Assembly: GCA_037176705.1 (NCBI GenBank)
Contig: CM073889.1
Span: forward strand, 55,173,596 to 55,237,595
Length of the DNA: 64,000 nt
Direction: 5' to 3'
Origin: Molossus alvarezi
Taxonomy: Eukaryota; Chordata; Mammalia; Chiroptera; Molossidae
Under the pieces are notes generated by a model, which worked only from the letters and a program-made list of their open reading frames with translations, was not told where the DNA came from and ran no database searches. This document shows positions 32,573 to 43,439 of this stretch, one piece after another (position 1 is the first letter of the stretch; every line of letters starts with the position of its first letter). Made by a program: the position numbers and the translations under genes.

Positions 32573-34534
32573 CAATGGCTCTAAATGCTTCACAGGTGAT
32601 TGCAGTGTGTGGTCAGGGTCAGAAGTCAGAAATGTGGCTGCAGCACATGAGACGAGGCATCAGGAAGCACTGTGAAGCAAGTGACATGGTGGATTTCCTG
32701 TGGATTGTGTCAAACGAGAAAATGATAGGGCTAGAATTGAACAAAAGGGCCCAAGATCAGGGGAGGATGAAAAAAGGGTGGAAAATTTGAATGAAGTCAT
32801 TTTAAAAACACCCTCAAGGTGCTTCTTGAAGTATGCTTTGCTTTCGCAGTGACTTTAATGCCAAGACAAGATGCAGAGGCTACTGCAATCTGCAAGGTGG
32901 GAATTTTGAGATAGAAGGGACAGGAACAGTTGGCAGGGTGGATCAAGAAGGACTCGAGGCCTGGTATTTTGCCTCATTTGAGAATTCTAAACAGGATTGG
33001 ATTTATGCTTTAGAAAAACTGTACTGTGTGGAGGGGAGAAGGTGGTTCAGAGGCTGGAGTCAGGAAAACCAAGTTAGGAGGCTCCTAGCTTGTTGGGAAA
33101 TGACAAGAGCACGTCCTGGATCAGGGGCTTGAGAGACTGCTGTGGGAGTGTGGGTGAAATGTAGAGGGTGGGGAGACCCCTTAAAAGGGTGCAGAGATCC
33201 CCCCATGCTCTACAGACAACTTTCCTAGCCTTAGATCTGTTCATTGCACAGGACCATAATGCATTCTCAGGTCACTTGGGAACGGAACTGGCAGGGAAGA
33301 TCAGCTGCCTTTCACTAAGATGATTTTCTCTCCCAATCTTATTTTTTCAAGGCTTGTAGCCTTAATTCGCATTGCCACCATTCACGACATTGTCAGTGGA
33401 GGGAGTATATTTGTAAGTTGTTCTATTTCTACATTTACTAAGAGGAAGTTGAGAAGGTCATGAATTATGTCACTGCCACTTTTTTTGTCTTTGGGTGGTA
33501 TTGTGGGAGAATGCAAAAGAGAATAAAATTGACGACACTTTGCCCAGAGATCTGCTTTGGTTCGTAATATATCTGTTCTTTTAGATTGGACATCTATGGG
33601 CTTTTATTTCTTCTACACAATTAAATTGATTTGATTTCCTGTTTCAGGAGCCATGTTCTTTTCACTCATCCCCAAACATGTAGCACACTTCAGTGTTTAT
33701 AAGAGGAAAACAAGCTTTAGGAGGCAGATAGTAACTATAGATAACCAGCATTGAAGTTCTTCCTAGGAAGAAACCCTCTTTATGTGGTAAAATACCTTTC
33801 TGAAGCGTGCTAGGAGGACAAGAATTGTGGTTTGGAAGATGAGAAAATGAAGAGTTACACTGTTGTGCTAAGAAATGAGCTGAAATTTGGGAGAGCTGAG
33901 AAGAAAGGGTAGGGGATTGAAATAAAGGAAGACTAGGGCCCATGGAAAAGGAAGCCAATAAGAAATTCTTCGTGATGGGGTTACTACAGAACTCTTAATT
34001 ATTCTTATTAATTATTCTTAATTAGGGTATTCCTATCCAATTGAGGTTTATATTGCTATCATTTAAACTGCCCTAAACTTCAGGAAAATCCATATTCCTA
34101 GTGTTCTATGTGAGCAATGTTGGGTGTACAGGGGAGTGGATTAAGTTCCATCTCCAAGTCAGTGAGGAGATGAGGGAAGACACAGGAAATAGAGGGATGA
34201 GTGAGAACAGAGTCAACATGGAGTCACAAATCATCAAGAGAATAGGAATCCCGGGACACCTATAGGAATCTTGGGGAGAGTATTAGGTTGGCCACAGGAT
34301 GAAGGATTGGTGATGTGACCCAATGTTACTGAACTCCTGAGTCCAGGGGCAATGTAACATATGTAGGACCCACCACATCCACACCCCACCAGGTGAGCCA
34401 TATGTCAGGGCACATGATTAAACTCAGCTTTCAGATTTCTTTAGTACTCAGGTCTTTTTTGGGGGGGGTTTAAGAGACAGAAACTCAACCCAAACTGACA
34501 TAAGGAGAGAAAAAATAACTTGGTTTATTCATTT
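32573..34534. other. Unique stretch, no gene supported
   Basis: Two kb without a recognised transposon. Forward frames at 32473-32790 and 32833-33132 and a minus frame at 33662-33958 have no known motif or splice pairing. A G-run sits at 34462-34469. Confidence 0.4.
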
Positions 34535-34550
34535 AAAAAGCGAGGGATAG

Positions 34551-34810
34551 ACCTGGCCGGTTTGGCTCAGCAGTTAGAGCATCAGCCTGCGGTCCAGAGA
34601 GACCTGGGTTCAGTTCCTGCTAAGGGCGCATACCTCAGTTGCAGTTTGTGTCCGGCCCTGGTTGGTCGTGCAGGTGCCAGCCACTCAATGTGTCCCTTTC
34701 ACGTTGATGTTTCTTTCTCTCTCTCTTCCTCTCTCTTCCTCCCACTCTGTCTGAACAAAAAAACAAAAAAATGTCCTCGGGTGAGGATAAATAAATAAAT
34801 ATAAATAAAT
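34551..34810 (+). mobile_element. Ves-type SINE, second subgroup
   Basis: Head 'acctggccggtttggctcag', B box 'gggttcagttcc', body end 'gtcctcgggtgaggat' and an (AAAT)n tail. TSDs 'aaaaagcgagggatag' (34535-34550) and 'aaaaagcaaaggatag' (34811-34826). Confidence 0.95.
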
Positions 34811-34826
34811 AAAAAGCAAAGGATAG

Positions 34827-35040
34827 TTTTAGGCATGACTGACTTAGGGCCCATGGGTCAACAGTGAAACCAACAGTTAACAGTAAACATGTTTAATATT
34901 AGATCATAGGATCTGGAGGGACAGGAATAGGCTTTACCTAATTGCTTCAATTGCTTTGGTTATCACACAGTTTATAGATTAAGAAAATACAATAGTTATG
35001 TTCTGAAGGGCTGCCTGTAAAGCAAGTTCCAGGAGAAATG
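34827..35040. other. Unique flank
   Basis: No repeat or gene is recognised. Confidence 0.4.
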
Positions 35041-35057
35041 TTTAAAAGGACACTTTG

Positions 35058-35218
35058 CCCTTGCTGAGCAGGTCAGTTGGTTAGAGTGTTTTCCTGATAT
35101 GCCAAGGTTGCAGGTTTGTTCCCTGATCAGGGCACATACAAGAATCAACCAATGAATGTATAAATAAGTGGAAAACAAATCTCTCTCTCTCTCTGTCTCT
35201 CATGTCATAAATAAAACA
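35058..35218 (+). mobile_element. Third type of tRNA-derived bat SINE
   Basis: Head 'gctgagcaggtcagttgg' continues 'ttagagtgttttcctgatat', a tRNA-like sequence distinct from the other two groups. Its body has 'agaatcaaccaatgaatg' and a (CT)n run. TSDs are 'tttaaaaggacactttg' (35041-35057) and 'tttaaaagtatactttg' (35219-35235). Confidence 0.88.
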
Positions 35219-35290
35219 TTTAAAAGTATACTTTGTTTGGGATAATGGAAAAATATAGCTAGTTAAGCACAAAATAATGATAACTTAAAC

Positions 35291-35570
35291 CAGCAATTTT
35301 CAATCTTTTTCATCTCATGGCACACATAAATTACTAAAATTGTGTTGGTACACCAAAAAATATGTTTTTGCTGATTTGACAAAAAAAGGTATAATTTTGA
35401 TTCATTCACACCAGACAGCTATTGTGTTGGCTGTTGTCATATTTTAAAAATTTGACAGTCTAAGGGAAAAGAGGTCAGTGCCCCTGACTAAATAGTCAGG
35501 TATTGCATGTTTTAAAAATTCTTTCAGCACACTGGTGTGCCTGTCATAGAATAGCAGTTGAAAATTGCTG
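35291..35570 (+). mobile_element. Non-autonomous hAT transposon (MITE) with perfect TIRs
   Basis: A 280-bp element that begins CAGCAATTTTCAA and ends TTGAAAATTGCTG, a perfect 13-bp terminal inverted repeat. Eight-bp target duplications flank it: 'acttaaac' (35283-35290) and 'gcttaaac' (35571-35578), with one mismatch. An 8-bp TSD and a CAG...CTG terminus are hallmarks of hAT elements. It has no coding capacity, so a transposase elsewhere must have moved it. DNA transposons of this class are known to have been recently active in some bats. The exact family is not named. Confidence 0.88.
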
Positions 35571-35638
35571 GCTTAAACAATGACGATAGTCACAAGGCAT
35601 CTAGTTTCTGCTTTTTGCTTTAAAAATAACCATCACTG

Positions 35639-35805
35639 CCCTGGCTGGCTTGGCTCAGTTGGCTGGAGCATGGTCCTGTGCCAGTTCAATCCTCAGTTGG
35701 GGTGCATACCGGGGGCACTGATCGATGTATCTCTCTCATATCTCTCTCTCTCCCCTCCTCCTCCTCCTCTCTAAAACAAACAAACAAACAAACAAACAAA
35801 CAAAG
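35639..35805 (+). mobile_element. Ves-type SINE, diverged
   Basis: Head 'ccctggctggcttggctcag', B box part 'ccagttcaatcc' and a CT-rich body, then a (CAAA)n tail at 35775-35803. The A-to-B box spacing is shortened. Confidence 0.8.
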
Positions 35806-36025
35806 CCCTGTTGGTTGGGTTTTTATAAAAAAAAAAAAAGCTTTGTTGGTTGCACATTGTCTAGTGCACCAAAAGGTTGCTGGTTTGATTCCCAGTCAGG
35901 ACATATGCCTGGGTTGCAGGGCTCGATCCCCGGTAGGGGACATACAGGAGGCAGCTGACGGATGTATCATTCTCACATTGATGTTCCTCTTTCTCCCTCT
36001 CTCTAAAAATCAATAAACTATTCTT
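35806..36025 (+). mobile_element. Ves-type SINE, head interrupted, tail hit by L1
   Basis: The head 'gccctgttggttgggt' is broken by an A-run (35827-35840), and 'gctttgttggttg' then repeats the head. From 'accaaaaggttgctggtttg' on it is ordinary. Its 'tcaataaactattctt' end (36010-36025) is the target of the full-length L1 and recurs at 41852-41867, followed by the real A-tail to about 41882. Confidence 0.8.
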
Positions 36026-36289
36026 TTGTTGTTGTTGTTGTTTATGAATTATTTATTTATTTTTTTGTTACAGATATTTTACCTTTTTACCCCATTGGCA
36101 CCCCCCCATCCCACCCCACCTCCGCCCCGTCCCCGGCTTAGTTGTCCATATCCATTGGTCATGCATACATGCATATAAGTTCTGTGGTTTATCTCTTCCC
36201 ACCCCCCCACCCCTTCTTCTTAGGGATGTCAGTCTGTGCCCTACTTCCATGTTTCTGGGTCTACTGTATTCCTCAGACTGTTATATTCA

Positions 36290-39200
36290 TTATATTCCGT
36301 ATATAAGTGAGATCATTTGGTATTTGTCTTTTTCTGCTTGGCTTCTTTCACTTAGGATAATACTTTCCAGGTCCTTCCATGTCGTCTCAAAGGATAAGAG
36401 ATCTTTCTTTCTTACCGCTGCATAGTACTCCAATGTGTATATGTACCACTGGTTTTTTATCCATTTGTCTACTTGGGCTGTTTCCAGATCTTAGCTATTG
36501 TAAATAGTGCTGCTATGAACATGGGGGTACATATATTCTTCCTGATTGGTGTTTCAGGCTTCTTAGGGTATATTCCCAGCAGTGGGCTCACTGGGTCAAA
36601 TGAAGTTCAATATTTAATTTTTTGAGGTAGCACCATATTGTTTTCCATAGCGGCTGCACCAGTCTGCATTCCCACCAGCAGGGTATTAGAGTCCCCTTTT
36701 CTCCACACCCTCGCCAACACTTGTTGTTTGATGATTTGTTGATGGTGGCCATTCTGACAGGTGTGAGGTGATAGCTCATTGTTGTTTTAATTTGCATCTC
36801 TCTGATGATTAGTGATGTTGAGCATTTCTTCATGTCTTTTGGCCATTTGTATGTCCTGTTTGGAGAGGTGTCTATTCAGCTCCTCTGCCCATTTTTAAAT
36901 TGGGTTCTTTGTCTTCCTTTTGTTGAGTTGTATGAGCACTCTCTATATATTGGAAATTAACCCCTTATGTGATACATCATTGGCAATGATGTTCTCCCAT
37001 ACAGTGGGTTGCCTTTCCATTTTGATTATTGTTTCTTTTGCTGTGCAGAAGCCTTTTAATTTGATGTAGTCCCATGTGTTCATTTTCTCCTTTATTTCTG
37101 TTGCCTTAGGTGATGTATCAGTGAAAATTCTGCTCCGTATGATGTCCGAAATTTTGTTGCCTACATTTTCTTCTAGAATTTTTATGGATTCACGGGTCAC
37201 ATTTAAGTCTTTTATCCATTTTGAGTTTATTTTTGTGTATGGTGTAAGTTGATGGTCTAGTTTCATTTTTTTGCATGTAGCTGTCCAATTTTCCCAACAC
37301 CATTTATTAAAGAGGCTGTCTTTACTCCACTGTATGCTCTTGCCACCTTTGTCAAATATTAATTGAGCGTATTGCCTTGGGTCCATTTCTGGGTTTTCAG
37401 TTCTGTTCCACTGGTCTATATGCCTGTTCTTGTGCCAGTACCAGGCTGTTTTGGTTACAGTCGCTTTGTAGTATAACCTGATATCTGGTAATGTGATCCC
37501 ACCAACTTTGTTCTTTTTTTTCAAGATTGCTGTGGCTATTCGGGGTCTTTTTTGGTTCCATATGAACTTTTAAAGTATTTGTTCTAATTCTATGAAATAT
37601 GTTGTTGGTATTTTGATGGGGATTGCATTGAATCTATAGATTGCTTTGGGTAGTATGGACATTATAATGATGTTAATTCTTCTAATCCATGAACACGGTA
37701 TGTGCTTCCACTTTTTTATATCTTCCTCTATTTCTTTTTTCAATGACCTGTAGTTTTCTGCAAATAGGTCCTACACTTCTTTGGTTAAGTTTATTCCTAG
37801 GTATCTTAATTTTTTTGGCGCGATGGTAAATGGGATTGCTTTTTCAGTTTCTCTTTCTGTGAGCTCATCATTGGTGTACAGGAATGCCGTCGATTTCTTG
37901 ATGTTAATTTTGTATCCTGCTACTTTGCCAAATTCATTTATTAAGTCTAGTAGATTTTTGATGGACTCTTTAGGCTTTTCTATGTATAATATCATGTCAT
38001 CTGCAAATAATGACAGTTTCACTTCCTCCTTTCCAATTTTGATCCCCTTTATTTTTTCTTCATGACTGATTGCTGTGGCTAAGACTTCCAGTACAATGTT
38101 AAATAAGAGTGGCGAAAGTGGACATCCCTATCTTGTTCCTGTTCTTAATGGAAATGTTTTTAGTTTCTGTCCATTGAGTGTGATGTTGGCTGTAGGTCTT
38201 TCATATATGGCCTTTATTATGTCGAGATATGATCCCTCTATTCCTACATTGCTGAGCGTTTTTATCAGAAATGGATGCTGGATTTTGTCGAATGCTTTTT
38301 CAGCATCTATTGATATGATCATGTGGTTTTTATTCTTCATTTTGTTTATGTGGTGTATCACGTTTATTGATTTGCGAATATTGTACCAGCCTTGCATCCC
38401 TGGAATGAATCCCACTTGGTCATGGTGAATAATTTTTTTGATGTATTTCTGGATCCGATTTCCTAATATTTTGTTCATGATTTTGTCGTCTATGTTCATC
38501 AGGGATATTGGTCTGTAGTTTTCTTTCTTCGTAGTGTCTTTTTCTGGTTTTGGAATTAGAATTATGGTGGCCTCATAGAACGTGTTTGGAAGTCTTCCTT
38601 CTTCTTGAATTTTTTGAAATAGTTTGAGGAGAATGGGTGTTAGTTCTTTTTTGAATGTTCGGTAAAACTCCCCCGTGAAGCCATCTGGGCCTGGGCTTTT
38701 GCTTGCTGGGAGAGTCTTGATTACCTCTTCAATTTCCTTAGTTGTTATTGGTCTGTTCAAGTTTTCTATCTCTTCCGGGAATAGTTTTGGGAGACTGTGT
38801 GTTTCTAGAAATTTGTCCATTTCACTTAGATTGTCGAATTTGTTGCCGTATAGTTGTTCATAGTAGTTGTTAACGATCTTTTGTATTTCCATGGTGTTGG
38901 TTGTTACTTCTCCTCTTTCATTTCTGATTTTGTGTATTTGGGTTCTCTCTCTTTGTTTCTTGGTGAGTCTAGCTAAGGGTCCATCATTCTTGTTTATCTT
39001 TTCGAAAAACCAGCTCTTTGTTTCATTGATCCTTTGAATTGTTTTTTTGGTCTCTATGTCATTTATTTCTGCTCTGATCTTTACTATTTCCTTCCTTCTA
39101 CTTGCTCTGGGGTTTTCTTTTTGTTTGCTTTCTAATTCTTTAAGTTGTGAGGTTAGACAGTCAATTAGAAATTTTTCTTGTTTTTTTGAGGTAGGCCTGT

Positions 39201-40102
39201 AGTGCTATGAACTTCCCTCTCAGAACTGCTTTCGCTGTATCCCATAGATTTTGTGTTGTTGTGTGTTCATTTTCATTGGTTTCCAGGAAGTTTTTAATTT
39301 CTTCCTTGATCTCCTCGGTGACCCATTCATTGTTTAATAACATGCTATGTAGCCTCCATGTGTTGAAATGTCTTTGCATGTTCTTGTTGCAATTGATTTC
39401 TAGTTTCATGCCTTTGTGAACTGAGAAGATGCTTGATATGATTTCAATCTTCTTGAACTTGTAGAGATTTAGTTTGTGTCCTATCATGTGGTCTATCTTT
39501 GAGAATGTCCCATGTGCACTTGAGAAGAATGTGTATTCTGTAGTTTTGGGGTGTAATTCTCTGTAGATATCTATTAAATCCATTTGGTCTAGTGCTTCAT
39601 TTAGAGTCTCTGTTTCCTTGCTAATTTTTTGCCTAGAGGATCTATCCAGTGCTGTCAACTGGGTGTTGAAGTCCCCTGCTATGATTGTATGGTTGTCGAT
39701 TTCTCCTTGGAAGTCCTCCAGAAGATTTTTAATATATTTTGGTGCTCCTATATTGGGTGCATATTTGTTTATCAAAGTTATATCTTCCTGTTGGATAGAT
39801 CCTTTCAATATTATATAGTGGCCTTCTTTGTCTCTAGTTATGGTCTTCATTTTGAAATCTATTTTATCAGATATGAGAATTGCTACCCCAGTTTTTTTTT
39901 GCTTTCCATTTGCTTGGAAAATTTTTTTCCATCCCTTCACTTTCAACCTATGTGAGTGTTTTGTTGAAAGGTGGGTCTCTTGTAAACAACATATAGATGA
40001 GTCATGCTTTCTTATCCAATCAGCTACTCTGTGTCTTTTTATGGGAGCATTCAATCCATTTACGTTTAAGGTGATTATTGATATGTACTTATTTATTGCC
40101 AT
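36290..40102 (-). pseudogene. L1 ORF2 (EN-RT-Cys), near-complete but disabled
   Basis: About 1,270 codons, the usual ORF2 length. Endonuclease (40102-39161, 313 codons) shows NVNGLN, QETHL, YAPN, AGDFN and SKIDHM. The catalytic SDH triplet is changed to SVH (GTT at 39419-39421), which should abolish nicking. An A-run indel at about 39185 shifts the frame. The RT block (38892-37771) keeps [20 protein letters not shown] and FADDM in one frame, with nonsense codons at 38128-38130 and 37771-37773. C-terminal blocks (37524-36943, 36833-36588) follow after further shifts. The Cys-rich motif [15 protein letters not shown] is present near 36690. Confidence 0.93.
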
Positions 40103-40147
40103 TTTTGTTTAGTGTGGTTCTATTTTTCTTCCCATTTCTACTGCTAA

Positions 40148-41029
40148 TTACAGCAGTCCTTTTAACTTTTCTTGCTGTGCTGGTTTGGTGCTAATGTATT
40201 CCCTTAGACTTTTTTTTGTCTGGGAAGCTCTTTATTTGATCTTCTATTTTGAATGATAGCCTTGCTGGGTAGAGTAGTCTTGGATTCAGATTCTTGTTTT
40301 TCATGACTTTGATTACTTCATGCCATTCTCTTCTGGCCTGTAGTGTTTCTTGTGAGAAGTCAGCTGAGAGCCTTATGGGGTTCCCTTTGTAGGTAACCTG
40401 TTGCTTATCTGTTGCTGCTTTTAGGATTCTCTCTTTGTCTTTAATTTGTGTCATTTTAATTACTATATGTCTTGGTGTGGGCCTGTTTGGGTTCTTCTTA
40501 CTTGGGACTCTCTGTGCTTCTTGAACTTCAATACCTTCTTCCTTCACCAAATTAGGGAAGTTTTCTGTCACTATTTTTTGAATATATTCTCTATCCCTTG
40601 CTCATTTTCTTCTTCTTCGGGGACTCCTATGATGCGAATATTATTACGTTTCCAGTTGTCCCATAGTTCTCTTAAGCTGTCTTCCTGTTTTTTAATAGTT
40701 TTTTCCTTTTGGTTTTCTGATTGGTTGATTTTTTCTACCCTGTCTTCTAATTCACTGATCCGGTCCTCAGCTTCTTCTACTCTGCTTTTTAAACCTTCCA
40801 ATGTGTTTTTCATTTCTGATATGTCATTTTTTATCTCTTCTTGTTGGTTTTTAATTTCCAATTGGCTTATTTTCAGTGTCTCTATGTCCTTATTCATGCT
40901 GTTCAGCTTCCTCAAGATCATGGCTCTGAATTCTAGCTCTGTTAACATGCCTAATTGCTCCACATTGATCTCATATTCGGTGGAGGTCTCTTGCTCTTTC
41001 ATTTGGCTTCTGTTTCTGTGTTTCACCAT
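40148..41029 (-). pseudogene. L1 ORF1, frameshifted
   Basis: Encodes the nucleic-acid chaperone ORF1p. Starts at ATG 41029 (MVKHRNRSQMKEQ). Residues ~30-125 form a long coiled coil with heptad Leu/Ile. The frame stops after GIENIFKK at 40571. The C-terminal half (TENFPNLVKEEGIEVQEAQ; REWHEVIKVMKNKNLNPRLL; PARLSFKIEDQIKSF) continues in the -1 frame to about 40210, where an A-run indel shifts it once more before the expected end LKGLL-stop at 40148. The -1 arrangement at KK-stop recurs in two other copies in this window. Confidence 0.9.
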
Positions 41030-41359
41030 TTTGGCTATCACTGTGGGCTTTGGAGCCTGTCAAGTTCTCCCTGTGGGTGTTGGTGTTCTGCTGTTTGTGG
41101 CTCCCTCTCCTGTGTTTAGATGAGCAAGGGAGGACCCACATTGAACACTACTGTCAAGTCTTACTTTTCTGGTTAAAGTTGCCAGCCCAGGAAAGGTGCT
41201 GTTATCCTCTAGCTTTTTGCCTGGAGGCTAGCAGTCTAGGTTACTTGATGAGTTTTGGGTTGTCAGTTGATTGAAAAGCTCCCTGAGGTGCTTAGCACAA
41301 GGGGATTTCCCGAAGGTGGGGCAGATGCTGGTTGTTAGTGAGCCTCAATTAGCACTTCA

Positions 41360-41548
41360 ATGTCCCACAGTGTGGGGTTGGATCTCCGAGGGAGGGGCTG
41401 CTGCCTCTCTCAGAGCCCTGTGAAGGAGCAATGTGGCCACCGTCCTGAGTGGCTGCACTCAGCCAAAGCTCTGAGCGCCCTCCATATCCCGAGTGTCCCG
41501 ACACAGCTCCAGTCCAGTCTGCCCTCCCTCTGCCGGAGCCCATGGTGA
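41360..41548 (+). CDS. Antisense ORF0-like frame in L1 5' UTR (copy 2)
   Basis: ATG-started, 62 codons, on the strand opposite to the L1. Its second half HSAKALSALHIPSVPTQL and SLCRSPW-stop matches copy 1 at 28096-28305. It ends on 'catg|gtgagt' (GT at 41545-41546), a strong splice donor, so an antisense transcript could be spliced out of the L1. No antisense promoter can be shown from sequence alone. The frame may be open only because of GC content. Confidence 0.3.
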   Translation: MSHSVGLDLRGRGCCLSQSPVKEQCGHRPEWLHSAKALSALHIPSVPTQLQSSLPSLCRSPW

Positions 41549-41830
41549 GTGGCTGTGGCTGTTTAGCCTCTGTCCCTGCTCTGCGCTGTGGAGCCGCCTG
41601 GGAGTGTAACCAGAGGGCGCCGCTTACAGCTAAGGCCACTGCCTAGCTGCCACCGTGGGCTCCCAGCCCCCGTCTCGTGCCTTCGCAAGCCTACCGGGAT
41701 GGAGTCAGTGTCCCTTGGTGTATGGTCCTCGCAAGCTGCTTTTCTGTTGGTTTTTCCCATCTATTTGTCTGTGTTATAGTTGTAATTCCAGTTTGGTTCT
41801 GGGAGACGGTCTGTGTAGCTTCCGTTCACT

Positions 41831-41843
41831 CCGCCGCCATTTT
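41831..41843 (-). promoter_or_regulatory. YY1-like site at the L1 5' end
   Basis: Reads 'aaaatggcggcgg' about 10 nt inside the element. In human L1 a YY1 site at this position sets the transcription start. The site is CpG-intact here and CpG-decayed in the related copy at 27808-27817. Confidence 0.6.
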
Positions 41844-41884
41844 TCCTCCTCTCAATAAACTATTCTTAAAAAAAAAAAAAAAGA

Positions 41885-42375
41885 TAATATCACTGACACA
41901 TAATTATGAGATGTTTTGCAAAATCTTGGTTCTTCAACCCAGCACCTTTTGTTGTCACAGTATAATTTTGTGTTGCTGATGTACTGTTTCTTTGTCAAGC
42001 AGAAGAAGATAACTCCAAGGCCACAAGGAGAATATATAAGTTTGTTTTGCAGAAGGAATAAATGCCTTTAAAAAAGTTGTGACTCGCTGCTGCCACCCAG
42101 AAGTCTGGTTGTACAAAATGTTATCTGTGATTGGAGAAACACAGACTTTCACGTCGGTTCCCTGAAACTTGTCCCCTCTTACTCCATAGCTACATAAAAA
42201 CTCCCTACTTTCGTTTTTTGGGAAGACAGATTTGAGAGATCTTGCTTTCTCATCCTTTTCTTTAGTCAAATGGAATAAACCTTTCTCTATTTCCAAGCAC
42301 CAGTGTCTCAGTGTTTGGCTTACTAGTGCATTAGGCACATGGACCTAAATTTTGGGAGGTGATTCAGTTACAACA
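41885..42375 (+). mobile_element. Solo LTR, ERV1 (gamma-type) like
   Basis: Has a TATA-like 'tacataaaaactccc' (42191-42205), a polyadenylation signal 'aataaa' (42274-42279) and a U5-like end ('cagtgtctcagtgtttggc', 'gcacatggacctaaattttg') finishing in 'ttacaaca' at 42375. The left end is uncertain because a SINE tail abuts it. No gag, pol or env is seen next to it. A 127-codon minus-strand frame across it is not a known protein. Confidence 0.7.
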
Positions 42376-43064
42376 GGACTCCAGGCTTCCCCAGCTCTTG
42401 GCTTCTGGTTTCTTTCCCGTTGGCTGTACTATATTCTCAGGCAGGCATCCCCCTGGTGGTGGCAAGACTAAAATGCAGAATTTCGAAGTGTTTGTGGGAA
42501 GTGGGAAAAAAAAAAGGAAAAAGAAAAAAAGAACTATTGCTGAATAATGCCAATAGAAACCTGTTGGCAGGTTGTAGCTGGATGGAGTTTCTGTGAGCAG
42601 GGACAGAGGTTAGGTGTGAGCCTTTGGAGATAGACCCCTTGATGCAAGAGAAGAGAAAGAGTTGCAATAGAGTTGAGACAAGGGGAAAAGTAAGTGGGCA
42701 GAGGCCCTTTTGGCTAAAAGAGGACTTCCTTAACACAAAATTTGTTCTTAATCTAAGCCTTGCATAAATCTTGCCTTTATTTTCCTGGCCTCCCTTGCAG
42801 CTAGGATGATCATGTGACTTGCTCTGGTCAATAAGTCCTAAGGACCTATCTGCTTGGAGGATTTTAGGCAAAGCTTTGCTGTCCTTGGAAAGGGCTATGG
42901 GAACCAAAGCCAGTATTAACTCTTTTCTTTCCTTCCTTCCTCCTTTGAGCCCTGGAGCTGTGGTGGCCATCTTCTGGCCCTTCTTTTTTCTTCCTTGAGT
43001 GAAGACATGCCTTGGAGTCCCAGCTTCGGAAAGGGTTTAACTCTCCTTAACCCACAAAGTTTAA
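42376..43064. other. Unassigned sequence, possibly an ancient repeat
   Basis: The part 42770-43000 has phrases typical of an ancient MER-type repeat ('atgtgacttgctctggtcaa', 'tggtggccatcttctggcc'), but no family is certain. The A-rich tract 42509-42531 makes a Lys-rich pseudo-frame. Confidence 0.4.
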
Positions 43065-43400
43065 GAATATATTTTTAATTATAAAGCAATACATACTCAA
43101 TACAAAAAAATTAAAATAAACCTAGGTATGTATAGTAAAAATTGAAAGTCCCTCAGCTCCCTTCTTTCTTAAATCCTGACTCTGCAGAGGTAGGCCCGAT
43201 TAACAGTTCAGGGAGCCCTTTACCTGGCCTCTATATGCTATGATAAAACTTTTCCTGCTGAATTCCATATCCACGTGAAAAACACATAAGTCAGCCTCAT
43301 TCTTTCAAATAGCTCCAGAGTCATGGTGGGCTCTGCCATAATTTATTTAGTTATTCCTTCATGAATGGACATTGAGGGGATCAACTAATATTATTTTTAA
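43065..43400 (-). mobile_element. Ancient L1M 3' UTR fragment (antisense)
   Basis: 'ttataaagcaatacatactc', 'ataatttatttagttattcc' and 'atgaatggacattgagggga' are typical old L1 blocks read backwards. Confidence 0.5.
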
Positions 43401-43439
43401 TTTCATTGCCTGTTTTTCCAAGAAAAAAAGAAGTCATTG

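Larger units (their letters stand above)
36026..41851 (-). mobile_element. Full-length L1 (5.83 kb, antisense) with 16-bp TSD
   Basis: Complete from 5' end (41851) to 3' end (36026). Order on the minus strand: a CpG-rich 5' UTR (41851 to about 41030), ORF1 (41029-40148), a 45-nt spacer, ORF2 (40102-36290), a 3' UTR and an A-rich (CAA)n tail. The perfect TSD 'tcaataaactattctt' (36010-36025 and 41852-41867) proves target-primed insertion into a SINE tail. Both frames are broken by a few indels and nonsense changes, but long open blocks remain, so the copy is young and only lightly decayed. It is not capable of retrotransposition as it stands. Confidence 0.97.

Noticed and set aside
35291..35570. 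Helitron
   Set aside because: Perfect TIRs and 8-bp TSDs fit hAT and exclude Helitrons, which lack both.
36026..41851. Retrotransposition-competent L1
   Set aside because: ORF1 and ORF2 both have frameshifts, ORF2 has stops, and the endonuclease SDH triplet is altered.
41955..42338. 127-codon minus-strand protein
   Set aside because: It lies across an LTR in antisense and matches nothing I know.
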